From the NCBI RefSeq assembly GCF_003337215.1, contig NZ_QPIG01000001.1, forward strand, positions 558,001-622,000: a stretch of 64,000 nt of DNA, written 5' to 3'. The position numbers and the translations under genes are program-made. The notes below the pieces were generated by a model that made no database searches, was not told the origin of the DNA, and worked only from the letters and a program-made list of their open reading frames with translations. Within the stretch, counting starts at the first letter, position 1; every line of letters begins with the position of its first letter. This stretch comes from Oceanihabitans sediminis (GTDB lineage: Bacteria; Bacteroidota; Bacteroidia; Flavobacteriales; Flavobacteriaceae). Positions 15,356 to 25,039 of the stretch are shown piece by piece.

Positions 15356-15689
15356 AAAGTAGTATATATTGATTCTGAAAAAACATATTTTTTTCCAGAA
15401 GAAGATTAATAAAAATAGTTTCATTTTTAAGGCGTTACACCTTAGCTGAAACCACAATTCAAAGCAAAACTTTGAAGTGTAAAGATAATATTATTTATTA
15501 AGTTAATAAGGCGGTGATTTTATAAAACTATATTTTTAAAAATACACGCACACATTATACATACAAACAATTAACAACCAGCTATTTAATCAAAAACAAC
15601 ACCTTAGAATTATTAATTTTAATGCCATTAGTAAAGACGAACAAATCTGAAGAAATGTGGATATTTAACGTTTTAAAAGTATAAAGATT
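15356..15689. other. Intergenic region, promoter area of ricT-gldH-pbp1A
   Basis: 334 bases with no ORF of note. A hairpin ttcaaag-caaaa-ctttgaa (15458-15476) lies about 100 bases before the ricT-like start. No terminator was found for the radical SAM gene that ends at 15690, so read-through into ricT-like is possible. Confidence 0.55.
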
Positions 15690-16694
15690 TTAATTAAACT
15701 CTACTTCGTAATTTAATCTATTGGAAAGAGATTTTAACTCCTTTTCAGATTTAAAAATATTAGAGAACAATTGCTTACTCCACCCTATTCTTTTTGAATA
15801 TTGATTGAATGTTTCGTTTTTCCAATCAAATCCGTTTTTCCATAAATTATTAGGAGAAACATAGCAGAAGGTGTAGTCGAAAATCAAACTAGAACTATTG
15901 ATATCTGATTTTTTTGGAATTTCAATAGAAGCCAATAGCGTAATATTATTAGCCTTACAATTTGCTCTTATTTCTTGTATAACTTTCGGGTAATCTTCGC
16001 GTAAAGACTCCAAATCAAAATCATTGTATTCTGTGTTTCCTATTTTTCTGATAGGTCTAATTTGAAGGAGGTCGAAACTCTCTCCATTAAAATGCTTGAA
16101 GAGCTCTGATAATTCATAAAAATTATCCTTATTAAAAGTGTAATTAATTCGAACCTCAAACTTATACTTACTCTTTAGCTTTTGAAAAGCATTAAATGCA
16201 TTATGGAATTTCTTATAACTAGCTTTATTCATAAAGCCTTCATAGCTTTCTTTGGTTACCCCGTGCAAAGAAATGGTAAATTCATTAAGTCCAGCCTTTA
16301 AAAGCGCCTCTATACTCTCTTCGTTTAATAAATTTGCATTGGTAGTTAAAGAGATATAAGGAACCCCGTACTGCTTGCCTAATTTTACTATTTCTGGTAA
16401 GTTTTTATATAAAGTAGGTTCTGTACCACAGCCAATTTGTAGTTTTAAAGCTCGTTTAAAAATAGTTTTAGCTACCTGTTCTAACTCTTCTGGTTTAAAT
16501 TGCCCTTTTAGTGTTTTTACATAATCCGCATCTGTAAAATAACACATCTTACAACGTAAATTACAAGCCATTACAGGATCTAGATTTACTGCTAAATATC
16601 GTTTATTAAACTTATGAAGCAACCAAAGACCAAAAAATTTAATTCTGTGACTTTTGATTTTTCTATTTAACTGTAATAGCTTGTAAATATTCAT
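15690..16694 (-). CDS. Radical SAM protein
   Basis: 334 residues. The [4Fe-4S]/SAM site is the CxxxCxxC motif in MACNLRCKMCYF (about 43-54). The barrel follows, with a GCGTEPTLYKN block in place of the usual GGEP motif, then ISLTTNANLL and FTISLHGVTKESY. The C-terminal third has a single Cys (FCYVSP), so there is no complete SPASM cluster. The substrate is not predictable. It starts on the base next to the trhO stop, so the pair is surely one operon. The positively charged N terminus (RKIKSHRIKFFGLWLLHKF) could associate with the membrane. Confidence 0.82.
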   Translation of the reverse strand: MNIYKLLQLNRKIKSHRIKFFGLWLLHKFNKRYLAVNLDPVMACNLRCKMCYFTDADYVKTLKGQFKPEELEQVAKTIFKRALKLQIGCGTEPTLYKNLPEIVKLGKQYGVPYISLTTNANLLNEESIEALLKAGLNEFTISLHGVTKESYEGFMNKASYKKFHNAFNAFQKLKSKYKFEVRINYTFNKDNFYELSELFKHFNGESFDLLQIRPIRKIGNTEYNDFDLESLREDYPKVIQEIRANCKANNITLLASIEIPKKSDINSSSLIFDYTFCYVSPNNLWKNGFDWKNETFNQYSKRIGWSKQLFSNIFKSEKELKSLSNRLNYEVEFN

Positions 16695-17765
16695 TTACTT
16701 TTTTTGAGCTAGTGTTTCAAAAATGTTTCGCAAATCTTTTTTGTATGGTAAGTGATCTGCTCTTCCTTTTTTAAATATATCGTTACTGTTTTTTTGCCCT
16801 TTACGTAATGCTTTTTGCTCTTCGTATGGTAAAGCATGAATTTCTTTACAATTTGTAGAACAACAGTTATTCATTTCTTCTTTACAAGCATCACACTGAA
16901 TGAATAATAAATGACAAGCATCATTTGCACAGTTTGTATGAATATCAAACGGGCTACCACATTGGTGACATTGTGCAATGACATCATCACTAATTTTTTC
17001 TGCTCTTCTTTCGTCAAATACAAAGTTTTTTCCAATGAATTTATTGTCTAAACCTTTGTCGTTTACCTGACGTGTATACTCGATAATTCCGCCTTCTAAT
17101 TGGTATACATTTTTAAAACCTTTGTGCTTAAAATAAGCTGAAGCTTTTTCACAACGTATTCCACCTGTACAATACATTACAAGTTTTTTATCCTCTTTAT
17201 ACTCTCTTAAATCGGCTTCAATAATGTCTAAAGACTCTCTAAAAGTATCTACATCTGGAGTAACTGCATTTTTAAAATGACCTATTTCGCTTTCGTAGTG
17301 ATTTCTCATATCTACCAAAACCGTATTTTCATCTTCAATAAGCTCATTAAACTGCTCTGCTCCTACGTGAATTCCTTTGTTTCTTACATCAAAAGTTTCG
17401 TCGTTTAAACCGTCTGCAACAATTTTTGGTCGCACTTTTACTTTCAGTTTTAAAAAGGACATATTGTCTTGCTCAATAGCAATATTCAAACGAATTCCTT
17501 TTAAAAAATCTATAGTGTCTAAATGGTTTTTGAAGGCTTCAAATTGATCTGCCGGAAGAGATAATTGTCCGTTAATACCTTCATGAGCTACATAAATTCT
17601 TCCTAGAACGTCTAATGCATTCCAAGTTAAAAATAAATGATCTCTAAATTCTTGAGGATTTTCAATTTTAGCGTACTGATAAAAAGAAAGTGTTAATCGG
17701 TCTTTTCCTGCTTCTTCGATTAACGCAGCTCTTTCTTTTGCGCTTAAGGTGTTGTACAGTTGCAT
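16695..17765 (-). CDS. trhO: tRNA uridine(34) hydroxylase, rhodanese-like TrhO (YceA family)
   Basis: 356 residues. Family order is seen: an N-terminal ferredoxin-like domain (about 1-110), then a rhodanese domain with VLVDMRNHYESEIGHF and the active-site loop CTGGIRCEKASAYF, whose first Cys is catalytic. A Cys-rich C-terminal part follows (CHQCGSPFDIHTNC, CDACKEEMNNCC). TrhO hydroxylates U34 of tRNAs to 5-hydroxyuridine using oxygen. The gene heads the operon with the radical SAM gene. The start ATG at 17765 aligns with the expected family N terminus. Confidence 0.93.
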   Translation of the reverse strand: MQLYNTLSAKERAALIEEAGKDRLTLSFYQYAKIENPQEFRDHLFLTWNALDVLGRIYVAHEGINGQLSLPADQFEAFKNHLDTIDFLKGIRLNIAIEQDNMSFLKLKVKVRPKIVADGLNDETFDVRNKGIHVGAEQFNELIEDENTVLVDMRNHYESEIGHFKNAVTPDVDTFRESLDIIEADLREYKEDKKLVMYCTGGIRCEKASAYFKHKGFKNVYQLEGGIIEYTRQVNDKGLDNKFIGKNFVFDERRAEKISDDVIAQCHQCGSPFDIHTNCANDACHLLFIQCDACKEEMNNCCSTNCKEIHALPYEEQKALRKGQKNSNDIFKKGRADHLPYKKDLRNIFETLAQKK

Positions 17766-18034
17766 GCTATACTAGTTTTAAGGTTAAAAAAATATTTGAA
17801 CATTTTGGTAAAAACCTCCATGTTTTAAGCTGCAAAGGTACATTTTTAAAAATGATTGACAAGAAATGCCTGATTGGAAAAAAAATTAGGACTTTATTTT
17901 CATTTAAATAACTAGTAACAGATTAGCTACAAAAAGACTGCTTTTAAATTTTTTAAAAGTTGTTATTGTATTGTAATATGACAAAAGAAGTGTTATTTTA
18001 GCACCTCTTACACCAATTAAATTTATATACACAG

Positions 18035-19042
18035 ATGAGTAGCGAAAAAGATGCAAAATTAAAAGCCCTTAAACTAACTTTAGACAAATTAGATAAGGCT
18101 TACGGAAAAGGAACAGTAATGAAAATGAGTGACCAGGCCATTGTAGATGTAGAAGCTATTTCTTCTGGATCTTTAGGTTTAGACATTGCATTAGGTGTTG
18201 GTGGTTACCCAAGAGGAAGAGTTATAGAAATTTATGGTCCAGAATCTTCTGGTAAAACAACTTTAACTTTACATGCTATTGCCGAAGCACAAAAATCTGG
18301 AGGTATTGCAGCATTTATTGATGCAGAGCATGCTTTTGATAGATTTTATGCTGAAAAACTTGGCGTAGATATAGATAACTTAATTATATCACAACCAGAC
18401 AATGGGGAGCAAGCACTTGAAATTGCAGATAATTTAATTCGTTCTGGTGCAATTGATATTGTTGTAGTCGATTCGGTTGCTGCATTAACTCCAAAGAGTG
18501 AGATTGAAGGTGAAATGGGAGACTCTAAAATGGGACTTCATGCACGTTTAATGTCGCAAGCACTAAGAAAATTAACTGCTTCTATTAGCAAAACAAACTG
18601 TACCGTTATCTTTATTAACCAATTAAGAGATAAGATTGGTGTTATGTTTGGAAACCCAGAAACAACTACTGGAGGTAACGCATTAAAATTCTATGCTTCT
18701 GTACGATTAGATATTAGAAGGTCTACACAAATAAAAAGTACAGACGGAGATGTACAAGGAAACAAGACTAGAGTAAAAGTGGTTAAAAACAAAGTAGCTC
18801 CTCCGTTTAGATTAGCGGAATTTGATATTATGTACGGTGAAGGAATTTCGAAAGTTGGTGAAATTCTAGATATTGCTGTAGAATATGAAATTGTAAAGAA
18901 AAGCGGTTCTTGGTTTAGCTACGGCGACACCAAATTAGGACAAGGTAGAGACGCTGTTAAAGCCTTGATAAAAGACAATCCAGAACTAATGGATGAGTTA
19001 GAAGAAAAAATTAAAGCAGCTTTAAAAGAAGCTAAAGAATAA
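18035..19042 (+). CDS. recA: Recombinase RecA
   Basis: 335 residues, normal length. Walker [10 protein letters not shown] lies at 68-76. The family signature [14 protein letters not shown] and the L2 loop block [19 protein letters not shown] are clear. RecA forms ATP-dependent filaments on single-stranded DNA for homologous recombination and repair. The N terminus begins [20 protein letters not shown]. The gene is monocistronic: trhO diverges upstream and a strong bidirectional terminator follows 15 bases after the stop. No LexA-type operator could be recognised in the 269-base upstream gap. Confidence 0.99.
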   Translation: MSSEKDAKLKALKLTLDKLDKAYGKGTVMKMSDQAIVDVEAISSGSLGLDIALGVGGYPRGRVIEIYGPESSGKTTLTLHAIAEAQKSGGIAAFIDAEHAFDRFYAEKLGVDIDNLIISQPDNGEQALEIADNLIRSGAIDIVVVDSVAALTPKSEIEGEMGDSKMGLHARLMSQALRKLTASISKTNCTVIFINQLRDKIGVMFGNPETTTGGNALKFYASVRLDIRRSTQIKSTDGDVQGNKTRVKVVKNKVAPPFRLAEFDIMYGEGISKVGEILDIAVEYEIVKKSGSWFSYGDTKLGQGRDAVKALIKDNPELMDELEEKIKAALKEAKE

Positions 19043-19054
19043 ATTTAAAAATCA

Positions 19055-19085
19055 AAATCCCCGAAACGTTTCGGGGATTTTTTTT
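19055..19085. terminator. Bidirectional terminator between recA and plsC-like gene
   Basis: A 26-bp perfect palindrome (arms aaatccccgaaac, 19055-19080) has a T-run on the plus side and A/T flanks on the other. It serves both converging genes. Confidence 0.93.
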
Positions 19086-19824
19086 ATACCACACCATTAC
19101 TACTAAGGTGATTTAAAATCACTTCTCTAGATTTAGCATTTATGGTTTTTGTATCTTTTGTAGTTAATCCTTCGGTAGGAAGAAACTTATGTATTTTTGC
19201 TCGCATTTTCCCCGGACTTCCACTAAAGAAAGTATAAGAGAATCGTTTTTTATTATCTAAGAAAGTTATAGGTACAATTGGTATCTGGTGGTTTATGGCA
19301 AGCCTAAATGCACCATCTTTAAATTCGGTTAAAAGAATATGCTCCTCTGGAACCATTCCTTCAGGGAAAATACAAATACTAACTCCTTGCTTCAATCTTC
19401 TTTGTGCTCTTAAAAACACAGCTTTCCTACTTCTTTCACTACTTCTGTCAACTAAAATACAAGTACGTTTATAAAAGAAACCAAATAAAGGAATTTTAGC
19501 TAACTCTGCCTTACCTACAAATACAAAAGGATTTTTTACAGCAACCAACATGAACATTATATCTGCCATAGAAGTATGATTTGCAATAAACATATAACTC
19601 TTGTTGGGTTCTGGAGTTTGTTCTCTTTCAATTTTAGTTTTAAAGCCCATTCCTATTAAAATAATCCTCGCCCAAATACGTGCTATTTTAAAAAACAAAG
19701 GATACCAAGCTTCTTTTAAAATAGATATTATTAGAATAGGAAAAAACAGGATAATAGGTAAAGCAACTAGGATATAGAACCAAATACGATAGAAAATCCA
19801 GAAAATGTATTTTAATATTTTCAT
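19084..19824 (-). CDS. plsC: 1-acylglycerol-3-phosphate acyltransferase family protein
   Basis: 246 residues from ATG 19824. The longer frame to 20121 is antisense to trpS and is rejected. Two or three membrane helices are at the N terminus (YIFWIFYRIWFYILVALPII). The PlsC motifs are the catalytic NHxxxxD box NHTSMAD, the KAELAKIPLFG block, and IFPEGMVPEE, followed by IPIVPITF. It acylates lysophosphatidate or a related acceptor at the inner membrane to make phospholipid or aminolipid precursors. It is transcribed divergently from trpS, and the two share a gap of 118 bases. Confidence 0.9.
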   Translation of the reverse strand: MKILKYIFWIFYRIWFYILVALPIILFFPILIISILKEAWYPLFFKIARIWARIILIGMGFKTKIEREQTPEPNKSYMFIANHTSMADIMFMLVAVKNPFVFVGKAELAKIPLFGFFYKRTCILVDRSSERSRKAVFLRAQRRLKQGVSICIFPEGMVPEEHILLTEFKDGAFRLAINHQIPIVPITFLDNKKRFSYTFFSGSPGKMRAKIHKFLPTEGLTTKDTKTINAKSREVILNHLSSNGVV

Positions 19825-19871
19825 ATGGATCAAATCTAATAAAATTATCGAAGTCATCTTTATAAAAAATT

Positions 19872-19879
19872 TATCTTTG
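19872..19879 (+). promoter_or_regulatory. Candidate -7 box for trpS
   Basis: TATCTTTG fits the Bacteroidota consensus TAnnTTTG and lies 64 bases before the trpS ATG. No clear TTTG -33 element is visible at the expected distance, so confidence is moderate. Confidence 0.5.
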
Positions 19880-19942
19880 TACTCTAGTTTAACTATAATA
19901 AAGATTCCTCCCAATAACTCTCGGGATTGACAGGTAAAAAAT

Positions 19943-20911
19943 ATGGCAAGAATTTTAACAGGAGTACAAAGTACAGGAACACCACATTTAGGAAACATTT
20001 TAGGAGCAATTATGCCAGCTATAAAAATGGCTGAAGAAGATAAAAACGAATCGTTTTTATTTATTGCAAACCTACATACTTTAACACAGATTAAAGATGC
20101 TGAAGTTTTAAGAGAAAACACCTATTCTGTTGCTGCAACCTGGCTTGCTTTTGGCTTAGATTTTGAAAAAACAGTATTTTACAGACAAAGCGATATCCCG
20201 CAAACAACAGAACTTTCTTGGTATTTAAGCTGTTTCTTTCCGTACCAACGCTTAACCTTAGCGCATGGTTTTAAAGATAAAGCAGACAGATTAGACGACG
20301 TAAACGCAGGCTTATTTACATATCCTATGCTTATGGCGGCAGACATCTTATTATACGATGCAGATATTATTCCTGTTGGAAAAGACCAACTTCAACATAT
20401 AGAAATGACTCGTGACGTTGCTTCCCGTTTTCATACAAGAATGGGAGAAACTTTTGTGCTTCCAGAAGGGAAAATACAAGAAAACATCATGCTTGTTCCT
20501 GGAACCGATGGACAAAAAATGAGCAAGAGTAGAAACAACTTTATCAACATCTTTTTAGATGACAAAAAGTTGCGTAAACAAATCATGAGTATTGAAACAG
20601 ATAGTACTGCTTTAGAAGATCCTAAAGATTGGAAAACTTGTAACTGCTTTGCGCTTTATAGCATTTTAGCTTCTGAAGAGGAAATTGAAACCATGAAAGC
20701 TAACTACGAAAAAGGTGGTTACGGATATGGTCATGCAAAACAAGCTTTATTTGAGCTAATTGTTGAAAAATTTGCAGAGCAAAGAGAACGTTATAACTAC
20801 TATATGAACAATAAAGAGGAGTTAGACAGAATTCTTGCTATTGGAGCAGAAAAAGCAACAGCAGTTGCAAATAAGGTTCTTGCTCGTGTTAGAGAAAAAG
20901 TTGGTTATTAA
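19943..20911 (+). CDS. trpS: Tryptophan--tRNA ligase
   Basis: 322 residues, the usual length for bacterial TrpRS. The class I HIGH-type motif is TGTPHLGNILGA (11-22) and the KMSKS loop is seen as GQKMSKSRNN (about 191-200). Other family blocks are FIANLHTLTQIKDA and LMAADILLYDADIIPVGKDQ. It charges tRNA-Trp in the cytosol. It ends on base 20911, and the converging dprA stop begins on base 20912, with no gap and no obvious terminator between them. Confidence 0.98.
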   Translation: MARILTGVQSTGTPHLGNILGAIMPAIKMAEEDKNESFLFIANLHTLTQIKDAEVLRENTYSVAATWLAFGLDFEKTVFYRQSDIPQTTELSWYLSCFFPYQRLTLAHGFKDKADRLDDVNAGLFTYPMLMAADILLYDADIIPVGKDQLQHIEMTRDVASRFHTRMGETFVLPEGKIQENIMLVPGTDGQKMSKSRNNFINIFLDDKKLRKQIMSIETDSTALEDPKDWKTCNCFALYSILASEEEIETMKANYEKGGYGYGHAKQALFELIVEKFAEQRERYNYYMNNKEELDRILAIGAEKATAVANKVLARVREKVGY

Positions 20912-22015
20912 TTAAATAACCTCAAATAATTTTCCCGGAAGCGGCCTTACAACCCCTTTCAATTCCATATTTAAAAGTAAACTTGCTACTTTAAAAGTTG
21001 GCAGGTTACATTTTAGTGCAATAACATCTAGCATTTCTTTGTCGTGCTTTTGTAAAAAATCATAAATTATTTTTTCTTGATCATCTAGCTCGACAAAGAG
21101 TTGCTTTTGCACAGAAGGTTTTTCAATTTCTTCTAATTTCCAATCTAATATATACGGGACATCTAAAGGAGTAGATAATAAGTGTGCTTTTTGGAATTTT
21201 ATTAGGTTATTACAACCAACACTTTGCACGTCTGTAACACGTCCTGGAACTGCAAAAACATCTCTATTATAGGAATTTGCAATATCTGCAGTAACTAGAC
21301 TACCGCCTTTTTCAGCAGATTCTATAACAATGGTTGCCTGACTTAAACCCGCGATAATTCTATTTCGTTTTAAAAAATTAGTTCTTTCAAAGGCTGCGGA
21401 ACTCCAAAAATCTGTAAAGAAACCACCATTTTTCTCCACTTCAGCAACATACTTTTTATGAGACTTTGGATAAATTTGATTTAAGCCATGTGCTAAGCAA
21501 CCTACGGTTTGAAGCTCGTGTTTTATAGCTGACTTTTGTGCGGTTATATCTGTTCCATAGGCAAAACCAGAAACAATAACCGGATTAAATACAGCAAGTT
21601 CTTCTACTAGTTTCTCACAAAAAGCAATACCGCTAGAAGTAACTTTTCTTGCCCCTACAATACTAATAATTCTTTGTTGTTTTAGGTTTATATTTCCTGC
21701 CTGAAACAAAACTATAGGGCTATCTATACAATGTTTTAGCTTTTCTGGATAGGAGGCATCAGCAAAATAATGACAGATAATATTTTCGTCATTAATAAAT
21801 TGTAATTCTTTTTCGGCTGCCTGTAAATGTTCACTGCTAAACAAATCGCTAATAAGAATACTTCCAACTCCATCAATCTTTAGTAAATTCTGCTTTTTTT
21901 CTTTAAAAACAGCTTCCGCAGAACCACAATGAGCAATGAGTTTTTTAGCAGTAATATCTCCAATTTTCGAGACATGCTGCAGGGCCAAAGCATAAAATAA
22001 ATTATTTTCAGACAT
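20912..22015 (-). CDS. dprA: DNA-processing protein DprA
   Basis: 367 residues. An N-terminal SAM/HhH-like part (VSKIGDITAKKLI; KIDGVGSILISDLF) precedes the Rossmann-like DprA domain, with ISIVGARKVTSSG, VSGFAYGTDITAQ, GCLAHGLNQIYP, RNRIIAGLSQATIVIES and the AVPGRVTD block. A C-terminal winged helix (about 305-367) follows. DprA protects incoming single-stranded DNA and loads RecA during natural transformation. It is a single gene with its start 103 bases from the divergent HU-SPOR gene. Confidence 0.95.
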   Translation of the reverse strand: MSENNLFYALALQHVSKIGDITAKKLIAHCGSAEAVFKEKKQNLLKIDGVGSILISDLFSSEHLQAAEKELQFINDENIICHYFADASYPEKLKHCIDSPIVLFQAGNINLKQQRIISIVGARKVTSSGIAFCEKLVEELAVFNPVIVSGFAYGTDITAQKSAIKHELQTVGCLAHGLNQIYPKSHKKYVAEVEKNGGFFTDFWSSAAFERTNFLKRNRIIAGLSQATIVIESAEKGGSLVTADIANSYNRDVFAVPGRVTDVQSVGCNNLIKFQKAHLLSTPLDVPYILDWKLEEIEKPSVQKQLFVELDDQEKIIYDFLQKHDKEMLDVIALKCNLPTFKVASLLLNMELKGVVRPLPGKLFEVI

Positions 22016-22106
22016 TTAATAAATTGATTTTCAACCTACAATTTAATTAATTTTTATAGTGTTAATAAATTGTTAGATGGAATTTTTATCTGCAGTAAAA
22101 ATATTC

Positions 22107-22114
22107 TAACTTTG
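22107..22114 (+). promoter_or_regulatory. Candidate -7 box directly before the HU-SPOR gene
   Basis: TAACTTTG matches TAnnTTTG and ends only four bases before the ATG at 22119. With the usual spacing, transcription would begin at or just after the start codon, which implies a leaderless message or a slightly later true start. Confidence 0.5.
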
Positions 22115-22118
22115 TTTT

Positions 22119-23057
22119 ATGCGATTAGAAACTTACATAAGCGATTTACTATATAGATATGACTGTGTTACAGTACCAGGATTTGGTGCTTTTTTAACAC
22201 AACGTGTTTCTGCAAAAGTGCACGAATCAACTAATGCCTTCTATCCTCCTAAAAAAGTATTGTCTTTTAACGAGCAAATACAAAAGAACGATGGATTATT
22301 AGCAAGCTATATTGCAGATGTAGAAAAGATTCCTTTTGAGGTAGCGGTTATAAAGATTGAAAAAAGAGTACAATCTTTAAAATCGTTGTTAACAGAAGGA
22401 GAAACACTTTCTTTTCATAATATTGGTGATTTATCTTTTAATAATGAAGGAAAAATTGTTTTTGAACCTTCTTATCACCTAAACTATTTAACCGATGCAT
22501 TTGGTTTAAATCAGTTAGTTTCTCCTGCCATTACAAGAGAAGTTTACAAAGAAGAAGCAGAAAAAATAGAGAAAGTTATTCCTATATCTGTTACTCCAGA
22601 AAAGCGTAAAACAAGACCTTATTTAAAATATGCAGCAATTGCTTTACTTGCTTTAACTGTAGGTGGTTTTGCTGCTTCTAACTACTATGTAAACCAAATT
22701 AATACGCACAACCAATTAGCACAAGAAGAAGCTAACACGCAGTTAGAAAGTAAAATCCAAGAAGCTACTTTTGTTATAGAAAATCCGCTTCCTGCTGTTA
22801 CTCTTAAAGTAAACAAGCAAGTTGGAAATTACCATATTATTGCTGGTGCTTTTAGATTGGAAGAAAACTGCGATAAAAAGGTGCAACAATTAAAAGAGCA
22901 AGGATTTGACGCTAGAAAAATTGGCGTAAACAAATATGGTTTACATCAAGTTGTTTACTCTAGTCATTTCGATAGACTTGAAGCTTTAAAAACCTTACGC
23001 GAAGTTAAAAGGACGCACAATAAAGCCGCTTGGTTATTAGTTAAAGACATCAACTAA
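22119..23057 (+). CDS. HU-CCDC81 and SPOR domain membrane protein
   Basis: 312 residues. The N-terminal part (about 1-125) matches the paired HU-like domains known from CCDC81-type proteins: LETYISDLLYRYDCVTVPGF, then VAVIKIEKRVQSLKSLL. A single membrane helix (about 172-190, YAAIALLALTVGGFAA) follows. A C-terminal SPOR domain (about 232-312, NYHIIAGAFRLEENCDKKVQ) binds denuded peptidoglycan glycan at division sites. The protein probably places its HU part in the cytoplasm and its SPOR part in the periplasm, linking division site and chromosome or another partner; that is inference. Confidence 0.88.
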   Translation: MRLETYISDLLYRYDCVTVPGFGAFLTQRVSAKVHESTNAFYPPKKVLSFNEQIQKNDGLLASYIADVEKIPFEVAVIKIEKRVQSLKSLLTEGETLSFHNIGDLSFNNEGKIVFEPSYHLNYLTDAFGLNQLVSPAITREVYKEEAEKIEKVIPISVTPEKRKTRPYLKYAAIALLALTVGGFAASNYYVNQINTHNQLAQEEANTQLESKIQEATFVIENPLPAVTLKVNKQVGNYHIIAGAFRLEENCDKKVQQLKEQGFDARKIGVNKYGLHQVVYSSHFDRLEALKTLREVKRTHNKAAWLLVKDIN

Positions 23058-23210
23058 TTCCCTTATTTTTTATTATTTTTATTTTTCCTGCAAGTTGGGA
23101 TGATTTTTTATGTCTTCTTTTTAAAGTTTCCTGTTAACTAGGATTGCTAATAAAATGAAGATAAATTCTAAAAATCGCTTTACCTTTGCTATTCATTTAA
23201 AAATTATAAA

Positions 23211-23720
23211 ATGTCTTTAAAAACTCCTGAACAATCTAGAACCATTATGACCGATTTGGTTTTACCAAGTGAAACCAATCCAATAAACAACCTTTTTGGT
23301 GGCGAATTACTTGCTAGAATGGATCGTGCTGCTAGTATTGCGGCAAGAAGACACTCTAGACGTATTGTTGTTACAGCCTCTGTAAACCACGTTGCTTTTA
23401 ACCGTGCGATTCCCCTTGGAAGTGTAGTAACTGTTGAAGCTAAAGTTTCTCGTGCTTTTAAAAGTTCGATGGAAATTTATATAGATGTTTGGATTGAAGA
23501 TAGAGAGTCTGGAGAAAAAACAAAAGCAAACGAAGCTATTTACACTTTTGTTGCTGTTGATGAAACAGGAAGACCGGTTAGAATTGAAGAAATTCAACCA
23601 GTAACAGAGTTAGAAAAAGAACGTTACAAAGGTGCTTTAAGAAGAAAGCAATTAAGCTTGGTTCTTGCTGGAAAAATGAAAGCAGATGATGCTACAGAAT
23701 TAAAAGCATTGTTTAATTAA
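23211..23720 (+). CDS. Acyl-CoA thioesterase, hotdog fold (YciA/BACH type)
   Basis: 169 residues, a single hotdog domain. The N-terminal helix region NPINNLFGGELLARMDRAAS carries the family N/G/E-L pattern with Asp in the active-site helix, followed by VTASVNHVAFNRAIPLGSVV. The C terminus is a charged helix. The enzyme hydrolyses acyl-CoA to free acid and CoA in the cytosol; chain-length preference is not predictable. It is monocistronic, followed by a bidirectional terminator. Confidence 0.9.
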   Translation: MSLKTPEQSRTIMTDLVLPSETNPINNLFGGELLARMDRAASIAARRHSRRIVVTASVNHVAFNRAIPLGSVVTVEAKVSRAFKSSMEIYIDVWIEDRESGEKTKANEAIYTFVAVDETGRPVRIEEIQPVTELEKERYKGALRRKQLSLVLAGKMKADDATELKALFN

Positions 23721-23740
23721 AACAGAGCTTATATAAAACA

Positions 23741-23770
23741 AAAAACTCCTGCTTTCGAGGGAGTTTTTCG
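23741..23770. terminator. Bidirectional terminator
   Basis: aaaaactcc (23741-23749) pairs with ggagttttt after a short loop, with A-run and T-run on the two sides. It lies between the converging thioesterase and EnvC-like genes. Confidence 0.85.
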
Positions 23771-23803
23771 TTATATGAATTTTATATAAACCTATAAGTA
23801 ATA

Positions 23804-25039
23804 CTACATTTTGTAAATCCAAGAGGCTGGATTCTCTGTTTTAGAGTTGTTAAAAACACTGAAACTTAGGATTGTTTGTCCGTTAGAAGGATTGGTAAAC
23901 ACCTCTCCTATTTCTTGTTTTGTTCTTACTTTATCTCCTTTTTTAACATAGATTTTTCCTAGGTTAGAATATGCTGTAAAGTAATTACCATGACGAATTA
24001 AAACAGAAGGGTTTCCGTTTTTAGAAGCTATAATTCTATATACTTCTCCGTTAAAAACGGCACGTACTTTAGCATCTTTTTCTGTAGCTATACGCACTCC
24101 ATTACTTTGAATCATAATAGTTTTTACAATAGGACTTGGTTGTCTACCATAACGTAGTTTTACCACACCCTTTTCTACAGGCCAAGGTAATTTACCTTTA
24201 CTAGTAACAAAGCTATTTGCCAAGACCTTGTCTTCTGGTGTCATTGCATACACTGCAGAAGATTTTGAAGTAGATTTTTTTCCTGCCTTTGTATTAGAAC
24301 TCGCAATGGCTTCTCTAATAATTCGTTCTATTTCTCTATCAATTCTATCAGCTTCAGCTTGTCTGTTTTTAATTTGAGCTGCGTATTTACTTAAATCCTT
24401 ATTGATAGACTCCATTAAAGATTGATGTTCTTTCAGCTCTTTTTCTAATTCTACCTGAGCAACTTTGTTTTCTGCTATAAGTTTTTGCTTGTCGGCCTTT
24501 TGTTTTAGTAAGGCCTTATTCACCTCTTGTAATTCGGCTGTTTTAAGCTTTATAGACTCCCCTTGCTTCTTTTGGTATTCTGCATATTGGTTAATGTATT
24601 TAACACGCTTATATGCCTGCTGGAAGTCGCTAGAAGACAATAAGAACATTACTCGGCTTTGTTCACTTTTACTTTTATAAGAAGTAACTATCATTTTAGC
24701 ATAATTCTCTTTGAGAACTTCTAGCTCTTCTCTTAATTCTGAAATTTTATGCTGATTGTCGTTTATTTCTCTAGTAAGTAAATTAGCCTGTTGGTTGGTT
24801 ACTTTTATCAAGTTTCTACGAACACTAACTTTATAATTTAAATCCTCAATTAATGTTAATTGCGATTTTTGTTGCGATTTGTTTTTAGAAAGCAAACTGT
24901 TTATTTGCTGAATTTCTCTGCGTAATTCTTGTCTGCGATCTTCTAATTCTTGCTGTTTTTTACTTTGAGAAAACGCAGCAGTTGTGCATAAAAATAATGC
25001 AAGAATAAAAGCTATTTTGAATATTGATTTATCTGCCAT
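23804..25039 (-). CDS. EnvC-like murein hydrolase activator (coiled coil plus degenerate M23 domain)
   Basis: 411 residues. A signal peptide (about 1-24, ending AAFSQ) precedes a long coiled coil (about 25-245, rich in Q/E/K heptads). The C-terminal LytM/M23 domain is at about 285-411. The zinc ligands of active M23 peptidases are mostly missing: the usual H-x(n)-D site reads GVRIATEKDAKVRAVF, and the HxH site is not seen around RHGNYFTAYSNLG. This fits EnvC-type proteins, which activate amidases rather than cut. Its start overlaps the stop of the DUF4292 gene by one base, so TPR, DUF4292 and EnvC-like form one operon. Confidence 0.88.
   Translation of the reverse strand: MADKSIFKIAFILALFLCTTAAFSQSKKQQELEDRRQELRREIQQINSLLSKNKSQQKSQLTLIEDLNYKVSVRRNLIKVTNQQANLLTREINDNQHKISELREELEVLKENYAKMIVTSYKSKSEQSRVMFLLSSSDFQQAYKRVKYINQYAEYQKKQGESIKLKTAELQEVNKALLKQKADKQKLIAENKVAQVELEKELKEHQSLMESINKDLSKYAAQIKNRQAEADRIDREIERIIREAIASSNTKAGKKSTSKSSAVYAMTPEDKVLANSFVTSKGKLPWPVEKGVVKLRYGRQPSPIVKTIMIQSNGVRIATEKDAKVRAVFNGEVYRIIASKNGNPSVLIRHGNYFTAYSNLGKIYVKKGDKVRTKQEIGEVFTNPSNGQTILSFSVFNNSKTENPASWIYKM

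Noticed and set aside
19825-20121. Long N-terminal extension of the PlsC-like protein
   Set aside because: It is antisense to trpS and has no acyltransferase features; the membrane helices and family start fit ATG 19824.
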